The notes below the pieces were generated by a model. It saw only the letters and a list, made by a program, of their open reading frames with translations. It had not been told where the DNA came from and searched no databases. Of a stretch of 64,000 nt of DNA, positions 19,114 to 27,123 are shown one piece after another (position 1 is the stretch's first letter; each line of letters begins with the position of its first letter). The translations under genes and the position numbers were made by a program. The stretch lies in assembly GCF_005860765.1 (NCBI RefSeq), contig NZ_VCEI01000025.1:186001-250000 (forward strand), given 5' to 3'. This stretch comes from Dyadobacter sediminis (GTDB lineage Bacteria > Bacteroidota > Bacteroidia > Cytophagales > Spirosomataceae).

Positions 19114-20343
19114 TCACTGGTTGCGGTGCGCGGGAATAACGGGCGGTTCGCCGTTGAACGGATTTCCCATGCTGGCAATATTGGGTATGCCCAGCGTTGT
19201 GCCCCAGCTCAGGATCGCATTGCCGCGCTCGTCCGTTCCGTACTTGTTGCGGATATAATCCATGGCCTGATAAAGGTTCAGCCGTTCCTCGCAGTCGTCG
19301 AACATGTTGATCTGATAATTTCCGGTGACGAGATCGCTGAACGTGACGCCCACGAGGCGCACCATCATGCGGCGGTTATAAAGCTGATCAAACAGTTTTT
19401 CAACTTGCGGGATCAGCAGATGATCGGCGGAAGTGTAAGGGATTTTAATCTGTTTTGAAAAAGTGTTGAAGTCGGAATAACGGATTTTTACGGAAACGCA
19501 GGAAGTCAGTTTGTTGCCGTTGCGGAGTTGGAACGCAAGGTTTTCGGCCATGGCGCGGATCATTTCACGCATGCGGCGGACGTCGCCCGTATCTTTCCCG
19601 AAAGTACGTTCGTTGGAAATGGACTTGCGTTCATGAAACGGCACGATGGGCGTATCGTCGATGCCGTTGGCGCGGTTCCAGAGCACGATGCCATTTTTGC
19701 CCAGAACCCTTCCCATGACTTCCATAGGCATTTGCTGAACTGTTTTTACATATTTGATCCCGAGATTGTAAAGGATCTGGTTTGTCTTTTCGCCCACCAT
19801 GGGAATTTTACGGATGAGCATCGGCGCAAGGAACGGCTTTTCCTCGCCGGCTTCCACTTTCCGCTGATTGTCGGGCTTTGCAACGCCGGTGGCTACTTTG
19901 GAAACGATCTTGTTGGTCGAAAGTCCGAAGGAAATGGGAAGTCCGCTTTCACGCCTGATCCGGTTTCCGAGATTCGTCGCAATTTCATAGCAGCCAAAAA
20001 ACTTGTCCATGCCCGACAAATCCGCATAAAATTCATCAATACTCGCTTTTTCGAACAATGGTACTTCTTGCCGGATGATCTCTGTGACAGTTTTGGATTC
20101 CTTGGAGTAAGCGCCGGCATCGCCTTTGATAACCGTTGCTTCCGGGCAAAGTGCTTTTGCCATTTTCATGGGCATGCCGGAATGTACGCCGTAAGGCCGC
20201 GTTTCGTAGCTGCATGCGGCCACAACGCCGCGGTCTCCGATTCCTCCTACAAGCACAGGCCGGTTTTTAAGCCGGCTGTCATTTTTCCTTTCCACAGAGA
20301 CAAAAAATGTGTCCAGGTCCATGTGTAATATTGTTCGGTCCAT
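19114..20343 (-). CDS. dinB: DNA polymerase IV-like Y-family polymerase
   Basis: This 409-residue translesion polymerase has Asp9 (HMDLDTFF) and Asp103-Glu104 (SIDEFYAD), the three acidic catalytic residues of the Y family, so it is probably active rather than an ImuB-like inactive form. A likely beta-clamp-binding motif QINMF sits near the C-terminus. The frame extends to a TTG at 20382, but I chose the ATG at 20343: it gives the standard family start MDRTILHMDLD and leaves the promoter and operator 1 outside the gene. Its transcript would begin about 30 bases upstream. It heads the minus-strand operon with the DnaE-like gene and is divergent from the LexA-like repressor. Confidence 0.93.
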   Translation of the reverse strand: MDRTILHMDLDTFFVSVERKNDSRLKNRPVLVGGIGDRGVVAACSYETRPYGVHSGMPMKMAKALCPEATVIKGDAGAYSKESKTVTEIIRQEVPLFEKASIDEFYADLSGMDKFFGCYEIATNLGNRIRRESGLPISFGLSTNKIVSKVATGVAKPDNQRKVEAGEEKPFLAPMLIRKIPMVGEKTNQILYNLGIKYVKTVQQMPMEVMGRVLGKNGIVLWNRANGIDDTPIVPFHERKSISNERTFGKDTGDVRRMREMIRAMAENLAFQLRNGNKLTSCVSVKIRYSDFNTFSKQIKIPYTSADHLLIPQVEKLFDQLYNRRMMVRLVGVTFSDLVTGNYQINMFDDCEERLNLYQAMDYIRNKYGTDERGNAILSWGTTLGIPNIASMGNPFNGEPPVIPAHRNQ

Positions 20344-20369
20344 TGTGTTTGGAATTTTTACAAGTTTAT

Positions 20370-20421
20370 GGAATATTTCCAAATATATGGATGTTGTCCA
20401 AAATATGAAAGGAAATATTCC
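20370..20421. promoter_or_regulatory. Cluster of three 11-bp palindromic operators
   Basis: Three sites of the form GGAn-N3-nTCC occur in 52 bases: GGAATATTTCC (20370-20380), GGATGTTGTCC (20389-20399) and GGAAATATTCC (20411-20421). Sites 1 and 3 are exact reverse complements of each other. Sites 1 and 2 flank the dinB -7 element, and site 3 covers the -33 region of the repressor promoter. They are the obvious binding sites for the LexA/CI-like protein encoded alongside. The binding itself is inference. Confidence 0.75.
20380..20387 (-). promoter_or_regulatory. Candidate -7 element of the dinB-dnaE operon
   Basis: Read on the minus strand, these bases are TATATTTG, an exact TAnnTTTG match. 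The predicted start of transcription falls inside operator 1, about 30 bases before the dinB ATG at 20343. Confidence 0.6.
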
Positions 20422-20431
20422 AATTTTTTTG

Positions 20432-20439
20432 TATATTTG
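20432..20439 (+). promoter_or_regulatory. Candidate -7 element of the LexA-like repressor gene
   Basis: TATATTTG is an exact match to TAnnTTTG, 45 bases before the repressor ATG. Operator 3 lies about 20 bases upstream, over the expected -33 contact, which fits autorepression. Confidence 0.6.
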
Positions 20440-20483
20440 AATGTATTAAGAAAATCAAGGATTACGGATTTCATAAGCTGCAT

Positions 20484-21251
20484 ATGCTAATTGACGAAGA
20501 GTTCAGGCGCTTTAAGCAAGTAAGGGAAGAGTTGAATCTGACGCAGTCGGCATTTGCCGAAGAGCTGGGAATCAATGCGACTACGGCTGACATTGAAAGA
20601 GGCCGGACGCGCATACCCGGCCATGTTGTCAAAGAGCTTCTGAGAAAATACCATATCAACCCGTTATGGCTTTTTGGCGACAGCAAGCAGAAATACCTCT
20701 ATGCCGAAAAGATTCTGATGAGCCCCAAAGTAGTTACCGTGGACAGCTCGGGAAAGGAGAATATTGTAATGGTCAGTGCAAAAGCCGCGGCCGGCTATCC
20801 CAATAACATTGGCGATGCGCAGTGGTTTGAATCACTGCCCGCGTTCAGTATTCCGCTGCCCGAGTACCGCAACGCTACTTTCAGGGGTTTTCAGGTAGAT
20901 GGCGACAGTATGTCGCCCGTGCTGCATTCCGGTGAATGGATCGTCGGAAAGGCAGTTGAAGACTGGGAAAACCTGAACAACAAACAAATGTACGTTGTCG
21001 TGACGGTGGACAGTATTCTGGTGAAAAGGGTGCAGAAAGAAAATCAGGGCACGTTCATCAACCTTATTTCAATGAATCCGGAGTACGGCGCCATTCGTCT
21101 GGACCGCAGCGAAATCAGGGAAATATGGCTCGTGAACAGTAAGCTGACGTTTGACCTGGAAGCGGATGTGCAGCAGATAAGCCTGCAAAACTTGCATCAG
21201 GAAATGAAAGAGCTGAAAGAAGAAATGAAAAAGCTCGCAAAAGCCAAATGA
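20484..21251 (+). CDS. LexA/CI-like repressor (XRE HTH + S24 peptidase)
   Basis: This 255-residue protein joins an N-terminal XRE helix-turn-helix (about residues 8-60, LTQSAFAEELGINATTADIERG) to a C-terminal S24 autoprotease domain. The self-cleavage dipeptide is Ala103-Gly104 (AAAGYP), the nucleophile is Ser142 (GDSMSP) and the general base is Lys181 (ILVKRV). These are the residues needed for RecA-stimulated self-cleavage in LexA, UmuD and lambda CI. A short coiled coil ends the protein. Having an XRE rather than a LexA-type winged helix places it closer to phage CI. Divergent transcription from dinB-dnaE, with shared palindromes, suggests it represses both sides until DNA damage. Confidence 0.9.
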   Translation: MLIDEEFRRFKQVREELNLTQSAFAEELGINATTADIERGRTRIPGHVVKELLRKYHINPLWLFGDSKQKYLYAEKILMSPKVVTVDSSGKENIVMVSAKAAAGYPNNIGDAQWFESLPAFSIPLPEYRNATFRGFQVDGDSMSPVLHSGEWIVGKAVEDWENLNNKQMYVVVTVDSILVKRVQKENQGTFINLISMNPEYGAIRLDRSEIREIWLVNSKLTFDLEADVQQISLQNLHQEMKELKEEMKKLAKAK

Positions 21252-21289
21252 ACAGAAATTGGCGGCCGGGGGATTTTAATTCATAAAAA

Positions 21290-23071
21290 TTACACTTCCT
21301 CGGCCAGCAATTGTTTTTCGTAAAGTTCCTTGTAAGCTCCGTTGTGCGCCATCAACTCGGCATGCGTTCCCTGTTCCACAATTTTTCCGTCATCCAGCAC
21401 CACGATCCGGTCGGCCAGCTTGGCAGAAGACACGCGATGCGAAATGATCACGGAAGTCCGCTGATCCATAATCCGTTTGAGGTTATTGAGAATGATGTTT
21501 TCCGTATTGGTGTCCACCGCGGAAAGACAATCGTCCAGAACCAGGATTTTCGGATCGCGGGCAATGGCCCTTGCGATGGAAAGCCGCTGTTTCTGTCCGC
21601 CCGAAAGCGTAATGCCTCTTTCTCCGAGCGTCGTTTTATAGCCTTCCGGAAAATCAACTATGTTATTGTAAAGATCAGCGTCTTTGACAGCCTGTTCAAT
21701 CCGTTCAAAAGGCATGTCGAGCGTACCGAAGCGGACGTTGTTTTCAATGGAATCGGAAAACAGGAATACATCCTGCGGAACATAACCGATCTGCCGGCGG
21801 TAAGCATGCACGTCGTAATCCTTCATCGGAATGTTATCGATCAGGATTTCTCCTTGGGTCGGATCGTACAGGCGGCATAGCAAATGCGCCAACGTACTTT
21901 TTCCCGAACCCGTAGTTCCCAGAATGGCGACTGTTTCGCCCTGTTTTACCTCAAGATCAAAATTGTCCAGTGCCTGAATGCCGGAATCGGGATAAATGAA
22001 GCCCACGTTGCGGAACGAAATAGCCCCGTCCAGATTTTTAATAACGTTCTTTTCGGAAACAAGCGTGGTTTTTTCATCCAGAAATTCATTGATACGTGCC
22101 TGCGAAGTAGCGGCGCGCTGAATCTGGCTTGTGGTCCAGCCCAATGCCATAACCGGCCACGTAAGCATATTTACATAAAGAATAAACTCGGTGATATTTC
22201 CCGGCGTAAGGTTTCCGTTAATAATTTCCTGGCCGCCCACGTAAATAATCAGAATGTTGCTCAGCCCGATCAGCAGCAGAATAATCGGGTAAAAGAAAGC
22301 GTCCACTTTGGTAAGACTGAGCGATTTGTCCTTGAAATCTTCCGCTTCTTTCTGAAAGTTACTGAAAGAGTGATTTTCCTGAACAAACGATTTGATCACC
22401 CTGATTCCTGAAAAAGCTTCCTGAACGTAAGTCGAAAGTCCTGAAAGCTGTTTCTGAATGGCCTGCGAACGTTTCATGATCATGCTGTTGACAATGTAAA
22501 CGCTTACGGAAAGAACCGGAAGCGGCAGCAGCACGTAAAGCGTCAGTTTGCTGCTCACAGTCAGCATATAGGAAATAACCAGAAAGAAAAGTACGATCAG
22601 GTTGATGCCGTACATCAGCGCCGGCCCGAGATAAATCCGGACGTTGCTGACATCTTCTGAAATGCGCGCCATCAGGTCACCGGTATTATGGCGGCGGAAA
22701 AAGCTTGCGGGCAACGTCTGGTAATGGCTGTAAATATCGTTTTTAAGATCGAACTCGATATGCCTGGACATCACGATGATCGTTTGCCTTACAAGAAACA
22801 GGAATATGCCTTTCAGCAGCGCCATGGCAAGGATCAGCAGGCCGTAAAGCAAAATGCTGAAAGCGAAAATATCATACATTTCACTTTGCAGCGAAGCGCC
22901 GTCAAAAAGGTAATAGATATTCAGGGTCTCAATTACAAGGTCCAGCGCATAGCGCACAAGCTGAGCCGGAAGAATGCCGAAAAGGTTAGAAATAATCGTA
23001 AAAACGATACCAAGGATGAGGTACCATTTGTATTTCCACAAGTACTGATTGAGGTACTTTAATGCTTTCAC
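21290..23071 (-). CDS. ABC exporter half-transporter (MdlA-like)
   Basis: This 593-residue protein has six membrane helices (about residues 15-320) fused to an ATPase domain. Walker A is GTTGSGKST, the signature is LSGGQKQR and Walker B reads ILVLDDCLSAVD. The usual catalytic Glu after Walker B is Asp here, as in E. coli MdlA, which works as a heterodimer with a partner carrying the intact site. No partner gene is in the window. The likely job is export of a lipid, peptide or drug across the inner membrane. It stands alone on the minus strand, divergent from nusB. Confidence 0.9.
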   Translation of the reverse strand: MKALKYLNQYLWKYKWYLILGIVFTIISNLFGILPAQLVRYALDLVIETLNIYYLFDGASLQSEMYDIFAFSILLYGLLILAMALLKGIFLFLVRQTIIVMSRHIEFDLKNDIYSHYQTLPASFFRRHNTGDLMARISEDVSNVRIYLGPALMYGINLIVLFFLVISYMLTVSSKLTLYVLLPLPVLSVSVYIVNSMIMKRSQAIQKQLSGLSTYVQEAFSGIRVIKSFVQENHSFSNFQKEAEDFKDKSLSLTKVDAFFYPIILLLIGLSNILIIYVGGQEIINGNLTPGNITEFILYVNMLTWPVMALGWTTSQIQRAATSQARINEFLDEKTTLVSEKNVIKNLDGAISFRNVGFIYPDSGIQALDNFDLEVKQGETVAILGTTGSGKSTLAHLLCRLYDPTQGEILIDNIPMKDYDVHAYRRQIGYVPQDVFLFSDSIENNVRFGTLDMPFERIEQAVKDADLYNNIVDFPEGYKTTLGERGITLSGGQKQRLSIARAIARDPKILVLDDCLSAVDTNTENIILNNLKRIMDQRTSVIISHRVSSAKLADRIVVLDDGKIVEQGTHAELMAHNGAYKELYEKQLLAEEV

Positions 23072-23197
23072 CTAGATATAAAACTTTAAATTGCCGATGC
23101 CGTTACAGAACGTATGATTAACCAACATCCTATCTATTTAAAACGTTGCAAATTTAAAAGGCATGGTTTCATTTTTTCAATTCTAAACAAAATAGTC

Positions 23198-23205
23198 TAA
23201 TTTTG
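23198..23205 (+). promoter_or_regulatory. Candidate -7 element upstream of nusB
   Basis: TAATTTTG matches TAnnTTTG exactly, about 113 bases before the nusB start. No clear -33 TTG is present. If used, it would drive the nusB to coaE gene run with a long leader. Confidence 0.4.
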
Positions 23206-23317
23206 CGGTCAATTTTAAATCAGAAATGCGGGGTATATTAAATTGACAGCCTTGCCTTACATGCAAAAACGTTCTTTGATTTACTGTACCTTTTATCCCA
23301 ATTAGTAATTCCGGCTT

Positions 23318-24484
23318 ATGCTGAATAGAAGATTATTAAGAACAAAAGCAGTGCAGGCGCTGTACGCACGCCAGTTAACAGCAGATGCCAACCGTTTGCT
23401 TGCTCTTGACCATATTGACGAAGCTTTTGCTCCGGACCTGAACTCCATGGAACCTCAGGACCGCAAAAAACTGGCGGGAATGAAACGGCTCGCAAGCATT
23501 ACGCTGGACGAATTCATCAAGCACGGCAAACCGGCCGAAGACGAGGAGCTTCCGGCGCAGGTCCTGAAAGTGGCAAGAAGCGCATACGAAGCCTACAACC
23601 GGCAGACGGTGACCGACGGCGAAAAAATGGTTCGTCGGGTACTGAACGAAACGGAATCCATTTACGTGGATTTCATACGCGTGATTTCCATGATTATCGA
23701 ACTTTCACATCAGGCGAAAATTGATCGTGAAAGAAGATACGATGATCCCGAATTTCCTTTTCCGAAAGATTCCGGCCTGAACAGCAACAGAATAATCCAG
23801 GTGCTGGAAGAAGATGCAAGCCTTCAGGAAGAAATTATACGCAACGGCATCAGCTGGCAGAACGATATGAACCTCATTCGTAAAGTATACCGGGATGCGC
23901 TGCGGAAAGATGAAGTGTATGAAGCATACTGCAAAGAAAGCACGCATACGGTTGAAGAAGATCAGGCCATTATCCAGCACATTCTGCGGCAGGTGCTTTT
24001 CAAGCATGAAATTCCGCTTGAATACTTTGTCCAGCGGGACCTTTACTGGGACGATCATAGTGAACTGATCCGCAGTCTTGCGATAAAGACATTGAAATCC
24101 GCCGACAACAGCCATACGTTTCAGCTGGCGCCCTTTACAAAAGACTGGGAAGAAGACCGTTTTTTTGTGGAGGAGCTTTGCCGGATTGTCGTGCAGGAAA
24201 ATGATCAGTATGCCGTTTACCTGGACGAACAGCTGAAAAACTGGGAACTGGAAAGAATTGCACTTGTTGATCTGATCATCCTCAAAACGGCTTTGGCCGA
24301 ACTGATCCATTTTCCCGGAATCCCTGTGAAGGTGACCATAAACGAGTTTATTGAGATAGCCAAAAGGTATAGTACTCCAAAAAGTGGTAAGTTTGTGAAC
24401 GGCGTCCTGGATGTTCTTTCAGTCAAACTGGCCAAAGAAGGAATTATCAGAAAAAGCGGACGCGGATTGATCGATAACAAATAG
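23318..24484 (+). CDS. nusB: Transcription antitermination factor NusB, long form
   Basis: This 388-residue protein ends in a normal NusB domain: the last 130 residues contain ELERIALVDLIILKTALAEL and VTINEFIEIAKRYSTPKSGKFVNGVLD. Classical NusB is about 140 residues, so some 240 extra residues precede it. They include a second NusB-like start (NRRLLRTKAVQALYARQ). The long form is typical of Bacteroidota. NusB with NusE/S10 binds boxA RNA and promotes antitermination in rRNA operons. It leads a run of six same-strand genes ending with coaE. Confidence 0.93.
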   Translation: MLNRRLLRTKAVQALYARQLTADANRLLALDHIDEAFAPDLNSMEPQDRKKLAGMKRLASITLDEFIKHGKPAEDEELPAQVLKVARSAYEAYNRQTVTDGEKMVRRVLNETESIYVDFIRVISMIIELSHQAKIDRERRYDDPEFPFPKDSGLNSNRIIQVLEEDASLQEEIIRNGISWQNDMNLIRKVYRDALRKDEVYEAYCKESTHTVEEDQAIIQHILRQVLFKHEIPLEYFVQRDLYWDDHSELIRSLAIKTLKSADNSHTFQLAPFTKDWEEDRFFVEELCRIVVQENDQYAVYLDEQLKNWELERIALVDLIILKTALAELIHFPGIPVKVTINEFIEIAKRYSTPKSGKFVNGVLDVLSVKLAKEGIIRKSGRGLIDNK

Positions 24485-24533
24485 GTTGCAGAAGGAATAG
24501 TTTTTTTGGACAGCAATTACAGTATCAATATAA

Positions 24534-24555
24534 AGCCTCGGCGCAAGCTGAGGCT
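24534..24555 (+). other. Hairpin in the nusB-ytxH gap
   Basis: AGCCTC / GAGGCT pair around a 10-base GC-rich loop, 15 bases before the next ATG. It is followed by A rather than T, so it is not a normal terminator. It may stabilise or attenuate the downstream message. Confidence 0.35.
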
Positions 24556-24570
24556 AAAAACTTAAAAGTC

Positions 24571-24873
24571 ATGAGTAAAACCACTAACACTTTAATTGCA
24601 TTTCTGACAGGCTGTGTGACGGGCGCTGCTGTGGGCATTCTGTATGCTCCGGACAAAGGAAGAGTGCTGCGTACACAATTGACATACAGATTATCCAAGT
24701 ACCGTGAAAAACTGGAAGAAGTTGTTCACGATCTGGTTGATAAAAAAGATCAGCCTGACAGCTCCGCAAGAACCGAAGGCAAAAGAGTTGTAAACGACGC
24801 ACGCGAAAAAGCAGAAAAGTTACTCGAAGATGTAGACAGGCTGATGGCGCAGATCAAAGGGCAGACCAACTGA
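24571..24873 (+). CDS. YtxH domain protein
   Basis: This 100-residue protein opens with a membrane-anchor helix (TLIAFLTGCVTGAAVGILYAP) that carries the YtxH glycine-zipper and the following APDKGR motif. The rest is a charged amphipathic helix. Members are associated with envelope stress in Gram-positives, but no molecular function is established. It ends 7 bases before the DUF1573 lipoprotein and probably shares its transcript. Confidence 0.85.
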   Translation: MSKTTNTLIAFLTGCVTGAAVGILYAPDKGRVLRTQLTYRLSKYREKLEEVVHDLVDKKDQPDSSARTEGKRVVNDAREKAEKLLEDVDRLMAQIKGQTN

Positions 24874-24880
24874 TACTTCC

Positions 24881-25324
24881 ATGAAAAAAAGATCCGTTTG
24901 TGTGTTGCTGGGAATTGTAATGGCTTTTTCCAGCTGCTCAAAGGTTAAAGATAAGGACAGTGCAGAACAGGCAGATTCAAAAATGCCTGTTTTTGCTTTG
25001 ATTGACAGTTCGTCTTATGATTTTGGCACAATCCGGGAAGGCGAAGTCATAGAACATGATTTCAAATTCCGGAACGACGGGGAATATCCTCTGATCCTCA
25101 ACAACATTACAACTTCCTGTGGCTGTACTACACCCGAATGGCCCAAAGAACCCATCGGGCCGAAGCAGACTTCGAATATCAAAGTCCGCTTTGACAGCAA
25201 GAACAAGTCGGGGCCGCAGGTTAAAACGATAACCGTTTATGCCAACACAGAACCGGCGTATTCGGAGCTGAGACTGAGGGGAATTGTTAACTCGGTTCCT
25301 GAGACACAGTCGAAAAGCAATTAA
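24881..25324 (+). CDS. DUF1573 lipoprotein
   Basis: This 147-residue protein has a signal peptide with lipobox FSSC (Cys at about residue 19). It carries a single DUF1573 immunoglobulin-like domain marked by YDFGTIREGEVIEHDFKF and the TTSCGCTTPEWP box. DUF1573 proteins are abundant in Bacteroidota, sit in the periplasm or outer membrane, and have no proven function. The two Cys in the CGC box are conserved. It lies in the nusB-yajC gene run. Confidence 0.88.
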   Translation: MKKRSVCVLLGIVMAFSSCSKVKDKDSAEQADSKMPVFALIDSSSYDFGTIREGEVIEHDFKFRNDGEYPLILNNITTSCGCTTPEWPKEPIGPKQTSNIKVRFDSKNKSGPQVKTITVYANTEPAYSELRLRGIVNSVPETQSKSN

Positions 25325-25376
25325 GATCACAATTATTCCTTAACGGGACCTATATTTTACTAATCCATCTATTACA

Positions 25377-25679
25377 ATGAAGTTTTCTCTTTTAGCACAA
25401 GCAGCAGCGGGCGGTTCCGAAGCCATGATTTATCAGGTTGTCATGTGGGTTGGAATTATCGGTGTGTTTTACTTTTTCATGATCCGTCCGCAGCAAAAGA
25501 AACAGAAGGAGCAGAAAGAGCTTTTGAACAATCTTAAAAAAGGAGACCAGGTCGTAACGATAGGAGGGATCCACGCTCGGATTTACACCGTAGAAGAAAA
25601 TACGGTAACGCTGGAACTGGATAAAGGCGTCAAACTGACTGTTGATAAATCCGCAGTATCACGTACCATAGCAGGCTAA
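25377..25679 (+). CDS. yajC: Preprotein translocase subunit YajC
   Basis: This 100-residue protein has one membrane helix (VVMWVGIIGVFYFFMIRPQQ) and the YajC cytosolic domain with LKKGDQVVTIGGIHARI. It associates with SecDF and the SecYEG translocon in the inner membrane. SecD and SecF are not next to it here. Length and motifs are normal for the family. Confidence 0.95.
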   Translation: MKFSLLAQAAAGGSEAMIYQVVMWVGIIGVFYFFMIRPQQKKQKEQKELLNNLKKGDQVVTIGGIHARIYTVEENTVTLELDKGVKLTVDKSAVSRTIAG

Positions 25680-25780
25680 TTGCCTGTTATCAGTATTTGT
25701 TTGTTACTTTAAGGTTTTAATAAGTAATAAGTAAATAAAGAACGGCATACATTTTGAAGTGTGTGTAAATCAATAATGCT

Positions 25781-26473
25781 GTGAGTAACGTTCCACCAAA
25801 CCAAAACAAAATCAAAACTTTCCTGGGATGCTTTCTGGCAGCATCATTCTTTTGGTTAATGAACGTCCTGAACAAGGACAATTACTCTATAAAGCTTAAT
25901 TATCCGCTTGCCATAGAGTACGATAATTCTGCATTTGTACCCATGCAGCCTTTGCCGAAAAGGATTTCGGTAAATGTTTCCGGCGATGGATGGAGCCTGC
26001 TCCAGAAGTCCTGGCTGAATTTCAATGCCAATCCGGTAGTGTACAAGGTACTGAATCCCAATGAAGCCAGTTTTATCAATTCGACGACACTGACGGATCA
26101 GATCACTGAACTGTTTCCAAACCTGCATGTCAATTACGTTGTAGCCGATACCTTTGAACTGAACTTTGAGCGCAAGATCCGGAAAATCATTCCAATCCGC
26201 GTGGACAGCGCAGGAATCAACATCCGTGAAGGTTACGTTATTTCCAGTATTATCAATGTTTCGCCATCGCTGATTTCCGTGGACGGGCCTGTTTCGCTGA
26301 TCCGGTCCTATCCGGATACCATCCGCATTTCCGTTCCTGTTCCGAAAATCCAGAACAACTTTGACGAGAGTCTGCCCATTCCTTTGCCGGTTTCGCCTCT
26401 GGTGGAAGTAAGCCACAGGGATGTTTACATCAGTTTTGAGGTCGCACAGTACCTGAATGCCATTCCTCAGTAA
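25781..26473 (+). CDS. YbbR-domain membrane protein
   Basis: This 230-residue protein starts with GTG; no in-frame ATG lies close upstream. One membrane helix near the N-terminus (FLGCFLAASFFWLMNVL) is followed by a YbbR-like beta domain outside the membrane (LIRSYPDTIRISVPVPKI region). YbbR proteins in Firmicutes (CdaR) regulate the di-adenylate cyclase CdaA. There is no cyclase here, so I do not transfer that role. It lies between yajC and coaE, a neighbourhood common in Bacteroidota. Confidence 0.85.
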   Translation: MSNVPPNQNKIKTFLGCFLAASFFWLMNVLNKDNYSIKLNYPLAIEYDNSAFVPMQPLPKRISVNVSGDGWSLLQKSWLNFNANPVVYKVLNPNEASFINSTTLTDQITELFPNLHVNYVVADTFELNFERKIRKIIPIRVDSAGINIREGYVISSIINVSPSLISVDGPVSLIRSYPDTIRISVPVPKIQNNFDESLPIPLPVSPLVEVSHRDVYISFEVAQYLNAIPQ

Positions 26474-26514
26474 TCAATCATAAAATTTATTTAAATACAT
26501 TCATTGCCAGGCTG

Positions 26515-27123
26515 ATGTCACAAGCTCTTCAGATCGGGGTTACCGGAGGAATCGGTTCAGGTAAAAGCATGGTTTGCCGGCTGTTTTCCTGTCTGGATAT
26601 TCCTGTTTACAGTGCTGACAGCCGTGCAAAATGGCTGACCAATCACGATCCGGTTATCCGGGAGAAAATAACCGCACTGCTCGGCCCGCAGGCTTATAAT
26701 GAATCGGGCATTTACAATACGGCATATGTAGCGTCGCTGGTTTTCAATAATGAAACTTTGCTTAAAGAACTGAATGCCATTATACATCCGGTTGTCATGA
26801 GCGATACTGAAAGCTGGGTTTATCAGCACTCCGATTCACCGTACGTGATCAAGGAAGCGGCCATCATGAATGCGGCAGGAGATAAAAATACACTGGATTA
26901 CGTCATTGTTGTGGAAGCACCGGTTTCGTTAAGAATCAGCCGGATATTAAGCCGGGACAACCGCAGTGAAAAGGAAATCCGGGCTATTATAGAAAGACAG
27001 GTTTCGGACGAAAAGCGCAGGGAAATTGCTGATTTTACGATCATCAATGACGAAACAACCGCTTTGATACCGCAGGTCATGAAACTGCACCGTTCTTTTA
27101 TAAGTGGCAAAAACGCCGGTTAA
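26515..27123 (+). CDS. coaE: Dephospho-CoA kinase
   Basis: This 202-residue enzyme phosphorylates the 3'-hydroxyl of the ribose of dephospho-CoA, the last step of coenzyme A synthesis. The P-loop is GGIGSGKS near residue 11, and the CoA-binding and lid region includes RISRILSRDNRS. The length is normal. The last bases overlap the stop of the convergent dnaX gene by 4 bases, so the two transcripts end against each other. Confidence 0.95.
   Translation: MSQALQIGVTGGIGSGKSMVCRLFSCLDIPVYSADSRAKWLTNHDPVIREKITALLGPQAYNESGIYNTAYVASLVFNNETLLKELNAIIHPVVMSDTESWVYQHSDSPYVIKEAAIMNAAGDKNTLDYVIVVEAPVSLRISRILSRDNRSEKEIRAIIERQVSDEKRREIADFTIINDETTALIPQVMKLHRSFISGKNAG

Noticed and set aside
20344-20382. N-terminal extension of DinB to a TTG
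   Set aside because: It would place operator 1 and the transcription start inside the coding sequence and adds residues not seen in the family.
24534-24555. Terminator after nusB
   Set aside because: The hairpin is followed by A-rich and not T-rich sequence and lies just before the next start codon.
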